From Ochrobactrum quorumnocens (lineage in GTDB: Bacteria > Pseudomonadota > Alphaproteobacteria > Rhizobiales > Rhizobiaceae): 64,000 nt of DNA. A program made the position numbers and the translations under genes. Under the pieces are notes generated by a model. It saw only the letters and a program-made list of their open reading frames with translations, was not told where the DNA came from and searched no databases. This document shows, piece after piece, positions 1 to 8,615 of this stretch (position 1 is the first letter of the stretch; every line of letters begins with the position of its first letter). The stretch lies in assembly GCF_002278035.1 (NCBI RefSeq), contig NZ_CP022603.1, positions 310,001-374,000 of the forward strand. Reading direction: 5' to 3'.

Positions 1-1064
1 AAACAGCACGGAGCCAGGTCGGCTCCGTACCGCCGATCATTGAGGTTAAGTCACTGACCAAGACCTATGATCCGAAAGCTGGCGCGGTTTTAGACGACGT
101 TTCGTTGCAGGTCGGCAAAGGATCTATACACGGTATCATTGGTCGTTCAGGCGCTGGTAAAAGCACGCTGGTACGATGCCTTAATGGTCTTGTGCAGCCA
201 ACAAGAGGTGATGTTTTCGTCGCTGGACGTCAGGTGAGCCAACTGGACAGTCGTGAACTGCGACAGGCTCGTCGCGATATATCCATGATATTCCAACACT
301 TTAGCCTTCTTTCCTCTCGAAGTGCTGCAGCTAATATAGCTCTCCCTATGGAATTGGCTGGAGTCCCGCGCGAAAGCATCCGCAAGCGCGTTTCTGAACT
401 GCTTGATCTGGTAGGGCTGGATGGAAAGGCCGATGCTTATCCGTCCGAGTTGTCTGGCGGGCAGAAACAGCGTGTGGGCATTGCACGTGCTTTGGCGTTG
501 GAGCCAAGTGTCCTTTTATCAGACGAGGCTACGTCTGCGCTTGACCCTGAAACAACCGAACAAATTTTGGGACTTCTCAAGGATATCAATCGTCGTCTTG
601 GCCTGAGCATCGTTTTGATAACCCACGAGATGGATGTGGTGCGCCAGATTGCGGATCATGTGACAGTACTCGAGGGGGGACGCGTGGTTGAGAGCGGCCC
701 GACATTTGATGTTTTCGCTTTTCCAAAATCGACCATCGCACGGTCGTTTCTCTCGAGCATCGTAGCGCATGATCTGCCGCCTGAAGTTGCGCAAAAACTG
801 ATGCCAGAAGCAGTTCCCGGATCGAACCCTGTATTGCGGATTATCTTTTCGGGGGAGGCTGCCCATTCACCGGTGGTGGCAACACTTGTTCAGCGCTTTG
901 GTATCAAACCAAATATCTTGCATGGGCGCATCGATTATATCGGCGGAAAGCCGCTCGGAATCATGACGCTGATCGCTGAAAACGGCGAGCCTGATCTTGC
1001 TGACGTCCTCGCATATCTTACTTCGCTCGATCTGCATGGAGAGGTGCTCGGCCATGTTGTCTGA
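1..1064 (+). CDS. metN: Methionine-type ABC importer ATPase MetN (5' partial)
   Basis: ATP-hydrolysing subunit of a D/L-methionine-type importer. The open frame runs in from the left edge with no plausible start codon inside the window, so the N-terminus is missing. The TTG near nt 105 lies within the ATPase fold and is not the start. Visible are the Walker A GRSGAGKST (nt 141), signature LSGGQKQR (nt 450), Walker B LLSDEATSALD, the H-loop in LITHEMD, and a C-terminal ~80-residue NIL (ACT-like) sensor domain typical of MetN. It overlaps metI by 11 nt. A metQ binding protein is not visible and may lie to the left. Substrate is by family; an oxygenase gene downstream leaves room for another ligand. 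Confidence 0.88.
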   Translation, partial: TARSQVGSVPPIIEVKSLTKTYDPKAGAVLDDVSLQVGKGSIHGIIGRSGAGKSTLVRCLNGLVQPTRGDVFVAGRQVSQLDSRELRQARRDISMIFQHFSLLSSRSAAANIALPMELAGVPRESIRKRVSELLDLVGLDGKADAYPSELSGGQKQRVGIARALALEPSVLLSDEATSALDPETTEQILGLLKDINRRLGLSIVLITHEMDVVRQIADHVTVLEGGRVVESGPTFDVFAFPKSTIARSFLSSIVAHDLPPEVAQKLMPEAVPGSNPVLRIIFSGEAAHSPVVATLVQRFGIKPNILHGRIDYIGGKPLGIMTLIAENGEPDLADVLAYLTSLDLHGEVLGHVV

Positions 1065-1746
1065 TCTGCTTTCACCTGCGCTTGTCAACCTGCTGCTGGA
1101 GTCACTCAAGCAGACGATCATGATGGTGGCTGCTTCCGCAATTCTCTCGACCCTGATCGGCTTGCCGCTCGGCATCGCGTTGGTTGTGACCGCTCCAGGA
1201 CAGTTCCTTGAGCGACCAGTTTTCAACCGCATTGCGGGCACTATCGTCAATTTGGTGCGGTCCACGCCTTTCATCATTCTGATGGTGGCAATCATTCCGT
1301 TTACCCGTCTTGTGGCAGGCACGACGGTCGGCACTTACGCGGCAATCGTGCCACTGACAGTTGCAATCATTCCGCTCTATGCGCGCCTTGCTGAGACCGC
1401 AATGCGTGAGGTAGATCAAAGTCTTATAGAAGCTGCTGAAAGTATGGGTGCAACGCCGTTACAGATCATATTCAAGGTTCTTCTGCCCGAGGCTTTACCT
1501 GGAATTATCGCAGGCCAGACTGTCACGCTGGTGAGCCTTGTCGGTTATTCAGCAATGGCGGGAACAGTTGGCGGTGGCGGTCTTGGCGATCTTGGTATCC
1601 GCTTTGGTTACCAGCGTTTTATGCCAGAAGTGATGATCGCCGTTGTGATCATTCTTGTTGCCATCGTTCAGTCCATTCAAGTTACGGGCGATTATGCCGC
1701 CCGGGTCGTCAATCATCGCATAGCGCGCAGCCGCCGCTCACGCTGA
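1054..1746 (+). CDS. metI: Methionine-type ABC importer permease MetI
   Basis: Inner-membrane permease of the MetNI transporter, 230 residues, which is the usual family length. It has about five hydrophobic segments and the EAA coupling loop (EAAESMGATPLQIIFKVLLP) that contacts the ATPase. I chose the ATG inside the end of metN because GGAGAGG sits just upstream and the protein then begins at MLSDLL, as in homologues; the longer frame would add 19 non-hydrophobic residues. Translational coupling with metN is likely from the overlap. Transport substrate is inferred from the family. Confidence 0.88.
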   Translation: MLSDLLSPALVNLLLESLKQTIMMVAASAILSTLIGLPLGIALVVTAPGQFLERPVFNRIAGTIVNLVRSTPFIILMVAIIPFTRLVAGTTVGTYAAIVPLTVAIIPLYARLAETAMREVDQSLIEAAESMGATPLQIIFKVLLPEALPGIIAGQTVTLVSLVGYSAMAGTVGGGGLGDLGIRFGYQRFMPEVMIAVVIILVAIVQSIQVTGDYAARVVNHRIARSRRSR

Positions 1747-1765
1747 AATTTAGAGGAGACATAAA

Positions 1766-2824
1766 ATGACCGCACACTCACATCCGATCAACCTGCCGCT
1801 GCTTGATATCTCTCGTTACAATGGTTCACCTGAAGAAAGGAAAAGCTTCATTGATGAACTTCGCCGCACGCTTCACGATCATGGCTTTTTCTACCTGACA
1901 GGCCATGGTGTTGCCCCTAAACTGATCTCTGATGTTGTGGCTACGGCCAAGCGCTTCTTCGCCTTGCCCACGGAAGAAAAGCTCAAGATCGAAATGATCA
2001 ACACATCGCATTTCCGCGGCTATAACCGTGCCGGTCTTGAACGCACCCGTGGCGAGCAGGATTGGCGTGAGCAACTCGATATCAACACCGAAGCAGAACC
2101 CACCGAATTGGGTCCTGACAGCCCGGCATGGAAGCGTTTGATTGGTCCTAATCAGTGGCCAGAAGCACTGCCTGAATTGAAGCCACTATTGCTTGCCTAT
2201 CAAGCGGAAGTCACACGCGTTGGTATAGATGTTCTGAAAGCCATTGCGCAGGCGCTTGGTCAGAGCGAAGATTTCTTCGCGCAGATTTATGAGCCTCACC
2301 CGTCCCAGCTTCTGAAAATTATTCGCTATCCGGGTCGTGACGTCGCTGAAAGCGAGCAGGGCGTTGGTGCACATAAGGACGGCGGCTTCGTGACTGTGCT
2401 GCTTCAAGACGTTGTACCGGGTCTGCGCGTGCAGCGTGAAGACGGTGTCTGGATTGATGCACCGCCGGTGCCGGGTACGTTTGTTATCAACACTGGTGAG
2501 TTGCTTGAACTGGCAACCAACGGCTTCGTGAAAGCGGATGTTCATGGCGTTGTCGCACCACCTGCTGGAACTGAGCGCTTCTCAGTCGCCTTCTTCCTAG
2601 GCGCTCGCTATGACGCGACGATCCCTGTTATCGATTTGCCGGAAGAACTGAAGACGAAGGAACGCGGCGTAACAGTCGATCCGCTCAATACGCTCTTCCG
2701 CGAAGTAGGCCAGAACAATCTTAAGAGCCGTCTGCGCTCACATCCAGATGTGGCACGCGCCCATCATCAGGATCTGCTGGATTCCCCGGAATTCGCCAGC
2801 TTGAAGCTGGGCTCCTCTTACTAA
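1766..2824 (+). CDS. 2-oxoglutarate/Fe(II)-dependent oxygenase, isopenicillin N synthase family
   Basis: Cytosolic non-haem iron oxygenase of 352 residues. An N-terminal DIOX_N region (LPLLDISRY... FFYLTGHGV) is followed by the double-stranded beta-helix core. The iron triad reads H203-x-D205...H260, and R271-F-S273 is the RxS motif that binds the 2-oxoglutarate carboxylate. GAGGAG lies 6-7 nt before the ATG, and the gene follows metI by only 19 nt, so it is probably co-transcribed with metNI. Substrate cannot be read from sequence. The operon suggests an amino acid or related small molecule imported by MetNI, but this is inference. Confidence 0.85.
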   Translation: MTAHSHPINLPLLDISRYNGSPEERKSFIDELRRTLHDHGFFYLTGHGVAPKLISDVVATAKRFFALPTEEKLKIEMINTSHFRGYNRAGLERTRGEQDWREQLDINTEAEPTELGPDSPAWKRLIGPNQWPEALPELKPLLLAYQAEVTRVGIDVLKAIAQALGQSEDFFAQIYEPHPSQLLKIIRYPGRDVAESEQGVGAHKDGGFVTVLLQDVVPGLRVQREDGVWIDAPPVPGTFVINTGELLELATNGFVKADVHGVVAPPAGTERFSVAFFLGARYDATIPVIDLPEELKTKERGVTVDPLNTLFREVGQNNLKSRLRSHPDVARAHHQDLLDSPEFASLKLGSSY

Positions 2825-2926
2825 TTAAACCCATTCCTTGATGGTTCCGTCAAGGAACAGGTTCGGGGGTACCAGGGTATCATGTGCCTGTTGTGCCGCT
2901 TATGGTAGCTGGCAGAAATCCCAGAT

Positions 2927-2955
2927 AAAAAAGCGCCGGATAACCGGCGCTTTTT
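2927..2955. terminator. Bidirectional intrinsic terminator
   Basis: GCGCCGG and CCGGCGC pair around an ATAA loop, preceded by a run of A and followed by a run of T. It therefore serves both the rightward metNI-oxygenase unit and the leftward aldehyde dehydrogenase gene. Confidence 0.85.
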
Positions 2956-2975
2956 GTTTGCTCTGAGGAGGTTTA

Positions 2976-4421
2976 TCAGCCGCTGATGAGCTTGACTTCC
3001 ATGAAGTCTTCGAGACCCCATTTGCCGCCTTCACGACCATTGCCGGACTGCTTGTATCCGCCAAACGGGCTTCCGGGTGCACGCGACGTTCCGTTGATCT
3101 GGATCATGCCTGCACGGAGCTTGCGCGCAACACGTTTGGCCCGCTCTGGATTGCCGGTTTGGATATAGGCCGCAAGCCCATAAGGTGTGTCGTTGGCAAC
3201 GGCGATTGCTTCTTCTTCTGTATCGAAAGGGATCATCGCCAGCACAGGGCCAAAGATTTCCTCACGGGCGATTGTCATATCATTGTTCACATCAGCAAAG
3301 ATTGTCGGTTTGACGAAGTCACCTTCCGAAATACCATCGGGACGTCCTGTGCCGCCAACAATCAGACGCGCACCTTCATCAATACCCTTCTGAATCAACG
3401 CCTGAACCTTTTCAAACTGGATCGAAGAGGAAAGAGGACCGATATGTTCGCCGTCCTTGGCCGGATCATCAACAGTGGTTTTCGCGGCTGCTTTTTTGGC
3501 GAACTCGACCGCCTTATCGTAAACCGAACGTTCAACCAGCATACGTGTTGGGGCATTGCACGACTGGCCGGTATTCTCAAAGCAATGGTTCACACCGCGC
3601 TCGATGGCCTTTTCAAGGTCGCTATCAGCGAACACAATGTTTGGCGATTTGCCGCCGAGTTCAAGCGACACGCGCTTGACGGTTGCTGCAGCCGCGCGAG
3701 AAACAGCGGTGCCTGCGCGGGTTGAACCAGTAAATGACATCATGTCGATATCGGGATGCTGCGACATCGCTTCACCGACAACCGGGCCCTCGCCATTGAC
3801 AAGATTGAACACGCCTTTTGGCAGACCTGCCTCATCAACAAATTCAGCAAACAGCATGGCTGACATCGGTGCGATTTCGGACGGCTTGAGGATAACCGTG
3901 CAGCCCACTGCAATTGCGGGAATGACCTTGAGTGCGATCTGGTTCATCGGCCAATTCCATGGCGTAATCAGACCGCAGACGCCAATCGGTTCACGCACGA
4001 TGGCCTGATTGGAATGCTTTTGTGAAAGAATTTCTTCAAACTCGAAATTCTCAAAAGCTGCGATGAACGCCTTGGTATGCGACAGCCCGGCAGCAGCCTG
4101 AGATTCACGTGCGAGCTTGATTGGCGCGCCCATTTCCTTGGAAATTGCCTGAGCCATTTCTTCAAGACGGCGTTCATAAATTTCAACAATACGGCGAATA
4201 TAGCCGATACGTTCTTCAGCGGGCGTTTCGCTCCATGATGGAAACGCTTTGCGAGCGGCTGCAACTGCGAGATCAATATCAGCGGCTGAACCTGCAGAAA
4301 TTACTGCATAAGGCTTTTCGGTCGCCGGGTTGATGACCTCAATCGATTTTGCTTCAAGTGGGGAGCGCCACGCGCCGTCGATATAGAAATCCGTTTTTTG
4401 ATCCAGATTTTTCTGAAGCAT
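2976..4421 (-). CDS. NAD(P)-dependent aldehyde dehydrogenase
   Basis: Oxidises an aldehyde to a carboxylic acid in the cytosol. The 481-residue protein matches the family length. The oxyanion region contains PWNWP (N156). The general base is E254 in LELGGKSPN, the catalytic nucleophile is C288 in GQSCNAP, and EEIFGPV and the C-terminal FGGYKQSGNGRE motif are present. I chose the start at MLQKNL because AAGGAGGA lies 8 nt upstream; an upstream start would add 21 residues without a better ribosome site. It is a single gene between a terminator and an unrelated DUF3775 gene. The exact aldehyde is not determinable. Confidence 0.9.
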   Translation of the reverse strand: MLQKNLDQKTDFYIDGAWRSPLEAKSIEVINPATEKPYAVISAGSAADIDLAVAAARKAFPSWSETPAEERIGYIRRIVEIYERRLEEMAQAISKEMGAPIKLARESQAAAGLSHTKAFIAAFENFEFEEILSQKHSNQAIVREPIGVCGLITPWNWPMNQIALKVIPAIAVGCTVILKPSEIAPMSAMLFAEFVDEAGLPKGVFNLVNGEGPVVGEAMSQHPDIDMMSFTGSTRAGTAVSRAAAATVKRVSLELGGKSPNIVFADSDLEKAIERGVNHCFENTGQSCNAPTRMLVERSVYDKAVEFAKKAAAKTTVDDPAKDGEHIGPLSSSIQFEKVQALIQKGIDEGARLIVGGTGRPDGISEGDFVKPTIFADVNNDMTIAREEIFGPVLAMIPFDTEEEAIAVANDTPYGLAAYIQTGNPERAKRVARKLRAGMIQINGTSRAPGSPFGGYKQSGNGREGGKWGLEDFMEVKLISG

Positions 4422-4566
4422 GATGAAGTCCTCCTTGAATGCTGTCTTTGATGGGAATGTTGTCTTTGAGAGGCGATATTCCACGCGTTTCCCTGATTTG
4501 CGCGGAGACTAGCCGCCATAAGAGGCTGCGTCAAAACAGAAGGTTCGATGGATGTATCAATTTTTC

Positions 4567-4971
4567 TTATTCATTATCGTAAGCTTCAAACTCGATGCCC
4601 AGCGTTTCCAGTCCCTCTTCAATGTAATCACCTAGGAGGGGGATACCGAGCAGATACTTTGCCTCGCGTCCATTGTGGCGATCACTTGCGGTTGAGAGAG
4701 CCTCTTCCCATTCCTCAGCACTGAAGTCGCCGCGCCCGACCCATACCAAGGCCAATAACTCTACTCTTTCGTCTTCATTGAGAGAACGAATGGCTGCCGC
4801 CAATTCCTTACGCGTGGGATTGTCGATGGAGGCATCAAGGATATCAATATCGCCGTCATCGGAGGCATTTGAGCCGGAATTTTCATCAACTGCGGGCACC
4901 TGAACGTCATATTCACGCGCTTTGGAGATAATGAATTCGATATTCTCGATATTATTGACCAGCTCAACCAT
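4567..4971 (-). CDS. DUF3775 domain protein
   Basis: A 134-residue acidic cytosolic protein that I recognise as DUF3775 from the pattern NPTRKELAAAIRSLNEDERVEL plus a C-terminal LLGIPLLGDYIEEGLE. Family function is unknown; similar proteins are common in Rhizobiales. An N-terminal stretch (MVELVNNIENIEFIISKAREY) precedes a low-complexity, Asp/Ser/Asn-rich linker around residues 28-48. GGAGG (minus strand) lies just upstream of the ATG. It follows the flavin dehydrogenase gene with a ~65-nt gap and could be its operon tail or independent. Confidence 0.7.
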   Translation of the reverse strand: MVELVNNIENIEFIISKAREYDVQVPAVDENSGSNASDDGDIDILDASIDNPTRKELAAAIRSLNEDERVELLALVWVGRGDFSAEEWEEALSTASDRHNGREAKYLLGIPLLGDYIEEGLETLGIEFEAYDNE

Positions 4972-5039
4972 GATGTGCCTCCGTTGACGTCATTCACTAC
5001 TTACCGAACGCGGGACGATAGGTGTGGTTCCGCATTTCT

Positions 5040-6695
5040 CTAAAGCGCACGTGCTGCACCTCTTCCTGCAGCTCGGCCAGAGAATATGCAGCCTCCGAGG
5101 AAAGTCCCTTCCAACGCATTATACCCGTGATAGCCACCACCACCAAAGCCTGCTGCTTCTCCAGCTGCATAAAGGCCCGGAACAGGCTCGCCTTTCTCGT
5201 TGAGAACAGCAGAATTTAGATCTGTATGCAGTCCACCGAGGGTTTTCCGGGTCAGGATATGCAGTTTGACGGCAATCAACGGACCGTTATTCGGATCAAG
5301 CAACGCGTGAAGCGGAACCGCGCGTGTCAGCCGGTCGCCAATATAAGCACGTGCATTGTGGATGGCTGTGATCTGTGCGTCCTTGGAATAACGATTGGTA
5401 ACTTCGCGATCACGCGCTTCGATCTGGTTGCGGATATGAGCGAGGTTCAGCAGCTTTTCTCCGGTTAGCCGGTTCATCTTGACGACAAGTTGTTCAATAC
5501 TGGTTGCAGTAATGAAATCCTCGCCATGATCGATGAATGCCTTAACAGGAGGTGGCGGCGATTTGCCAAGGCGGCTTTTGATCAGAAGCTTCCAGTCTTT
5601 GCCGGTGAGGTCCGGGTTTTGCTCGGAGCCCGAGAGAGAAAACTCCTTGCGAATGATCTTCTCAGTGAGAATAAACCATGAATAATCATAACCCGTTGCC
5701 AGAATATGCTTAAGCGTGCCGAGGGTATCGAAACCAGGCAGATAGGGTGAGGGCAGGCGGTTGCCCTCCGCATCGAACCACATCGATGACGGTCCCGGCA
5801 GAATACGGATGCCATGATTGGGCCAGATGGAGCGCCAGTTGCGAATACCTTCTGTATAGTGCCACATACGGTCGCCATTAATAACGTGTCCACCTGCAGC
5901 TACGGCTATGTCGATGCCGCGGCCATCCACATGCGCAGGCACACCTAGCACCATATTTTCGGGTGGGTTGCCGAGCCTGTCGCGCGGCCATGCCTTACGG
6001 ACACGTTCTGGATCGCCGCCGATACCGCCCGATGTTACGATCACGCAACTGGCTGACAGTTCAAATTGACCGGCGGTGTCACGTGATGACGATTGTCCGC
6101 GTGCGATTGTGGAAGGCACAAGAATATCCCCGCGAACTCCACTTGCCTGTCCGTTGGTCATGACAATTTCATTGACACGGTGGCGGCATTTCAGTGTGAG
6201 CAAGCCATTTGAAATAGCCTCCCGCATCAGACGTTCAAAGGGAGCGACCACACCGGGGCCAGTGCCCCATGTCACATGAAAACGCGGAACGGAATTTCCG
6301 TGACCGTGTGCTTGAGCACCTCCGCGTTCTGCCCAGCCAACAACGGGAAACCAGCGCATACCGAGACTGTGCAGCCAAGATCGCATCTCACCGGCTGCAA
6401 ACTGCAAATAGGCTTCAGCACATTGTTTGGGCCAATAATCTTCCGGGCGATCAAATTGCGCTGATCCAAGCCAGTCTTGTCGAGCCAGATCAAGGCTATC
6501 CTTTATGCCGAGACGTCGTTGCTCGGGACTGTCGACCATAAACAGCCCACCAAGCGACCAGAACGCTTGTCCGCCGACTGAATTTTCGCCTTCCTGTTCA
6601 AGAAGGATGACTTTCCGCCCGGCGCTCGTGAGCTCTTGAGCAGCTACAAGCCCCGCCAGACCTGAGCCAATGATAATTGCATCCGCATTTTTCAT
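5040..6695 (-). CDS. FAD-binding dehydrogenase (COG3573 / 3-ketosteroid dehydrogenase-like)
   Basis: A 551-residue flavoprotein of the succinate dehydrogenase/fumarate reductase and ketosteroid dehydrogenase superfamily. The dinucleotide-binding GSGLAG motif is at residues 10-15, followed by the acidic ribose-binding LLEQEG and a GGQAFWSLGG stretch. The second FAD-contact segment, GLYAAGEAAGFGGGGYHGYNALEGT, is at the C-terminus. There is no signal peptide. Start MKNADA was chosen because AGGGAGGA lies about 8 nt upstream; the GTG further upstream falls on that ribosome site. Downstream of a TSUP exporter with a ~60-nt gap, so an operon is likely. The substrate is not evident. Confidence 0.8.
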   Translation of the reverse strand: MKNADAIIIGSGLAGLVAAQELTSAGRKVILLEQEGENSVGGQAFWSLGGLFMVDSPEQRRLGIKDSLDLARQDWLGSAQFDRPEDYWPKQCAEAYLQFAAGEMRSWLHSLGMRWFPVVGWAERGGAQAHGHGNSVPRFHVTWGTGPGVVAPFERLMREAISNGLLTLKCRHRVNEIVMTNGQASGVRGDILVPSTIARGQSSSRDTAGQFELSASCVIVTSGGIGGDPERVRKAWPRDRLGNPPENMVLGVPAHVDGRGIDIAVAAGGHVINGDRMWHYTEGIRNWRSIWPNHGIRILPGPSSMWFDAEGNRLPSPYLPGFDTLGTLKHILATGYDYSWFILTEKIIRKEFSLSGSEQNPDLTGKDWKLLIKSRLGKSPPPPVKAFIDHGEDFITATSIEQLVVKMNRLTGEKLLNLAHIRNQIEARDREVTNRYSKDAQITAIHNARAYIGDRLTRAVPLHALLDPNNGPLIAVKLHILTRKTLGGLHTDLNSAVLNEKGEPVPGLYAAGEAAGFGGGGYHGYNALEGTFLGGCIFSGRAAGRGAARAL

Positions 6696-6753
6696 ACCCG
6701 CGTCCTCCCTCACCGGGAGAGTGGCTTATGGGAATGCTGCTGGCAAGGTCTTC

Positions 6754-7515
6754 TTAAGCCGCGAAGAAGGGTAGAATCCAATCAGCAATCAGCTTGATTG
6801 AAAGTCCGAAAAGCGTCAGCTGAACCAACAGGAAAAACGGACCGTCTGGCATGATGCGGGTGAGCTTTGCGCCGACAAATGTTCCAATAATTGCGGCAGG
6901 CAAAAGCCAAAGACCGAGCGACCAGTCGAGATTGGAAAACTGCTGCAATTGCCAATAGGGGATCAGTTTAACCGCGTTGACGATCGCAAAAAGGATGGTC
7001 GAAGTGCCGGCAAAGACAAGCTTTTCAAGATGCTGTGGCAACACATACATCTGGAAGGGCGGAGCGCCCGAATGCGAAACAAAGCTCGTAAGACCAGTCA
7101 GAATGCCCCAGAACGTTCCGCCGGGAATATCCGCCTTGCGCGCCTGACGGCGATATCTGGCGCCCACCCAGACATTGAAGCAGAAAAAGAGGCCAACAAG
7201 TCCCACAAGCATCCCAATGAACGTGCTTGAAAGATGTGAGCTGAACAACCAACCAAGCCCGATGCCGACAATAGCGGCAGGAGTAAGGATCGCCAGATTT
7301 CGCGCTGAAAAATGATGGCGGTAGAGATATAGGCCGAACATGTCGCTGACAACATAGATTGGCAGCAGAAGAGCGGCGGCTGTGACCGGCGATATAACCA
7401 ACGCCATCAGTGGAACCGAAAGCGTTCCGACTGACGGCAAGCCGCCTTTCGACAGCCCAACCAGAAAAGCCGCAATAACGGCAACTGTCATAAACAACGG
7501 GGTATGTTCAAGCAT
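6754..7515 (-). CDS. TSUP-family (TauE/SafE) membrane transporter
   Basis: A 253-residue inner-membrane protein with about eight hydrophobic helices and the duplicated TSUP pattern: GLSKGGLPSVGTLSVPLMAL in the first half and GLTSFVSHSGAPPFQMYVLPQHL in the second. Family members export sulfite, sulfoacetate or other organosulfur anions, or take up related anions. It lies between an aminotransferase gene and a flavin dehydrogenase gene, all on the minus strand with short gaps, so it may export a product of that pathway. Start ATG follows a weak ribosome site. Confidence 0.85.
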   Translation of the reverse strand: MLEHTPLFMTVAVIAAFLVGLSKGGLPSVGTLSVPLMALVISPVTAAALLLPIYVVSDMFGLYLYRHHFSARNLAILTPAAIVGIGLGWLFSSHLSSTFIGMLVGLVGLFFCFNVWVGARYRRQARKADIPGGTFWGILTGLTSFVSHSGAPPFQMYVLPQHLEKLVFAGTSTILFAIVNAVKLIPYWQLQQFSNLDWSLGLWLLPAAIIGTFVGAKLTRIMPDGPFFLLVQLTLFGLSIKLIADWILPFFAA

Positions 7516-7565
7516 TCAGACAGTTACCGTGATGCAAGTAAAATAATGGCTTATCAGCGCTTCTA

Positions 7566-8420
7566 TCAGCTATGTGCCCATTCCCAATAGAGCGAACGCG
7601 CGCGCTTGGTAACAGCACCATACTCCAGTTTGCGTTCATCAAAGCCGATGATTGGCACAACCTTGCTCATATTGCCGGTCGAAAAAATTTCATCTGCTTC
7701 GCGGAAGTCCTGAACCTTAAGTGTCGTTTCGTGAACGTTGACGCCCGCTTCACGCAGAAGTCCAATCACGCGTTGACGCGTAATGCCGTTGAGGAAGGTG
7801 CCATTGGGAACCGGCGTGAAAACTTCGCCGCCACGAACCATGAACACATTTGACGTCGCAGTTTCTGCAACATTGCCGAGCACGTCGGTCACAAGCGCAT
7901 TGTGGAAGCCCTTGGCCTTGGCTTCTCGCAGCATGCGGGCGTTATTCGGATAAAGGCATGCAGCCTTGGCATTGACCGGCATCACTTCGAGATAAGGACG
8001 ACGGAACGATGTTGTCGTAACGGTAAAGCCTTTTGGCTCGACCATGGGAATGGCTTCGAGACAAAGGGCAAAGTCGGTCGATTCAGGAGCAGCAGCAACC
8101 GTGCTGGCGTCTCCGTCCTCTGCCCAATACATGGGGCGGATATAGACGTCTGTGTCGGGCGCAAACTTCTTCAGGCCTTCGCGGGCCAGCGCTTCAATGT
8201 CATTGCCGCTCAGAGTGGGGGCGAGTCCAAGCGCACGTGTTGAATCATTTGCGCGGGCGGCATGAAGATCAAGATCCGGTGTGACGCCTTCAAACAGACG
8301 CGCACCATCGAAAACGAGCGACCCGAGCCAGGTTGCATGCGATGCGGCACCAAGTATGCGCACATCGCCTTCACGCCATTCACCCTTGTAATAGGTCCAC
8401 ATTGCTCGCGTCTCGGTCAT
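7566..8420 (-). CDS. Class IV aminotransferase, branched-chain amino acid type
   Basis: PLP-dependent transaminase of 284 residues. K152 (in VNAKAACLYPNN) is the likely Schiff-base lysine, and E186 in GNVAETATSNVF is the conserved cofactor-contacting glutamate. FLNGITRQRVIGLL is the family signature. Start MTETRAMW was chosen over a 20-residue upstream extension because AAAGGA sits about 8 nt before it. The family includes BCAT, D-alanine aminotransferase and 4-amino-4-deoxychorismate lyase. The YKGEWREGD and RLFEG regions favour BCAT-like enzymes, but the substrate is not certain. Followed after ~50 nt by the TSUP gene. Confidence 0.82.
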   Translation of the reverse strand: MTETRAMWTYYKGEWREGDVRILGAASHATWLGSLVFDGARLFEGVTPDLDLHAARANDSTRALGLAPTLSGNDIEALAREGLKKFAPDTDVYIRPMYWAEDGDASTVAAAPESTDFALCLEAIPMVEPKGFTVTTTSFRRPYLEVMPVNAKAACLYPNNARMLREAKAKGFHNALVTDVLGNVAETATSNVFMVRGGEVFTPVPNGTFLNGITRQRVIGLLREAGVNVHETTLKVQDFREADEIFSTGNMSKVVPIIGFDERKLEYGAVTKRARSLYWEWAHS

Positions 8421-8543
8421 TGTATTCGTCCTTTTAAATCTCGTTCTTCCGCGCAGACCCGCGTTCGACGCTTTCGACATCAGACTAATTTTCTGGAAGA
8501 CGCGCGAGTGCTGGTGGGAATTCCGAGCATGTTATAGCACGTC

Positions 8544-8570
8544 GCCTGAAACTGGGAACCCGTTTCAGGC
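8544..8570. terminator. Hairpin between the DMT transporter and aminotransferase genes
   Basis: GCCTGAAAC pairs with GTTTCAGGC, with an inner GGG-aa-CCC extending the stem. It lies ~45 nt past the stop of the leftward DMT gene, but no T-run follows on that strand. The inner GGGAACC resembles the local repeat family. Confidence 0.4.
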
Positions 8571-8615
8571 CTTTCAAATAATCGGAAAGATCACGAGTGT
8601 GCGATATGTGCCGCC

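Noticed and set aside
105..1064. TTG start for MetN inside the window
   Set aside because: It lies in the middle of the ATPase N-lobe; the same frame is open to the left edge with typical MetN residues before it.
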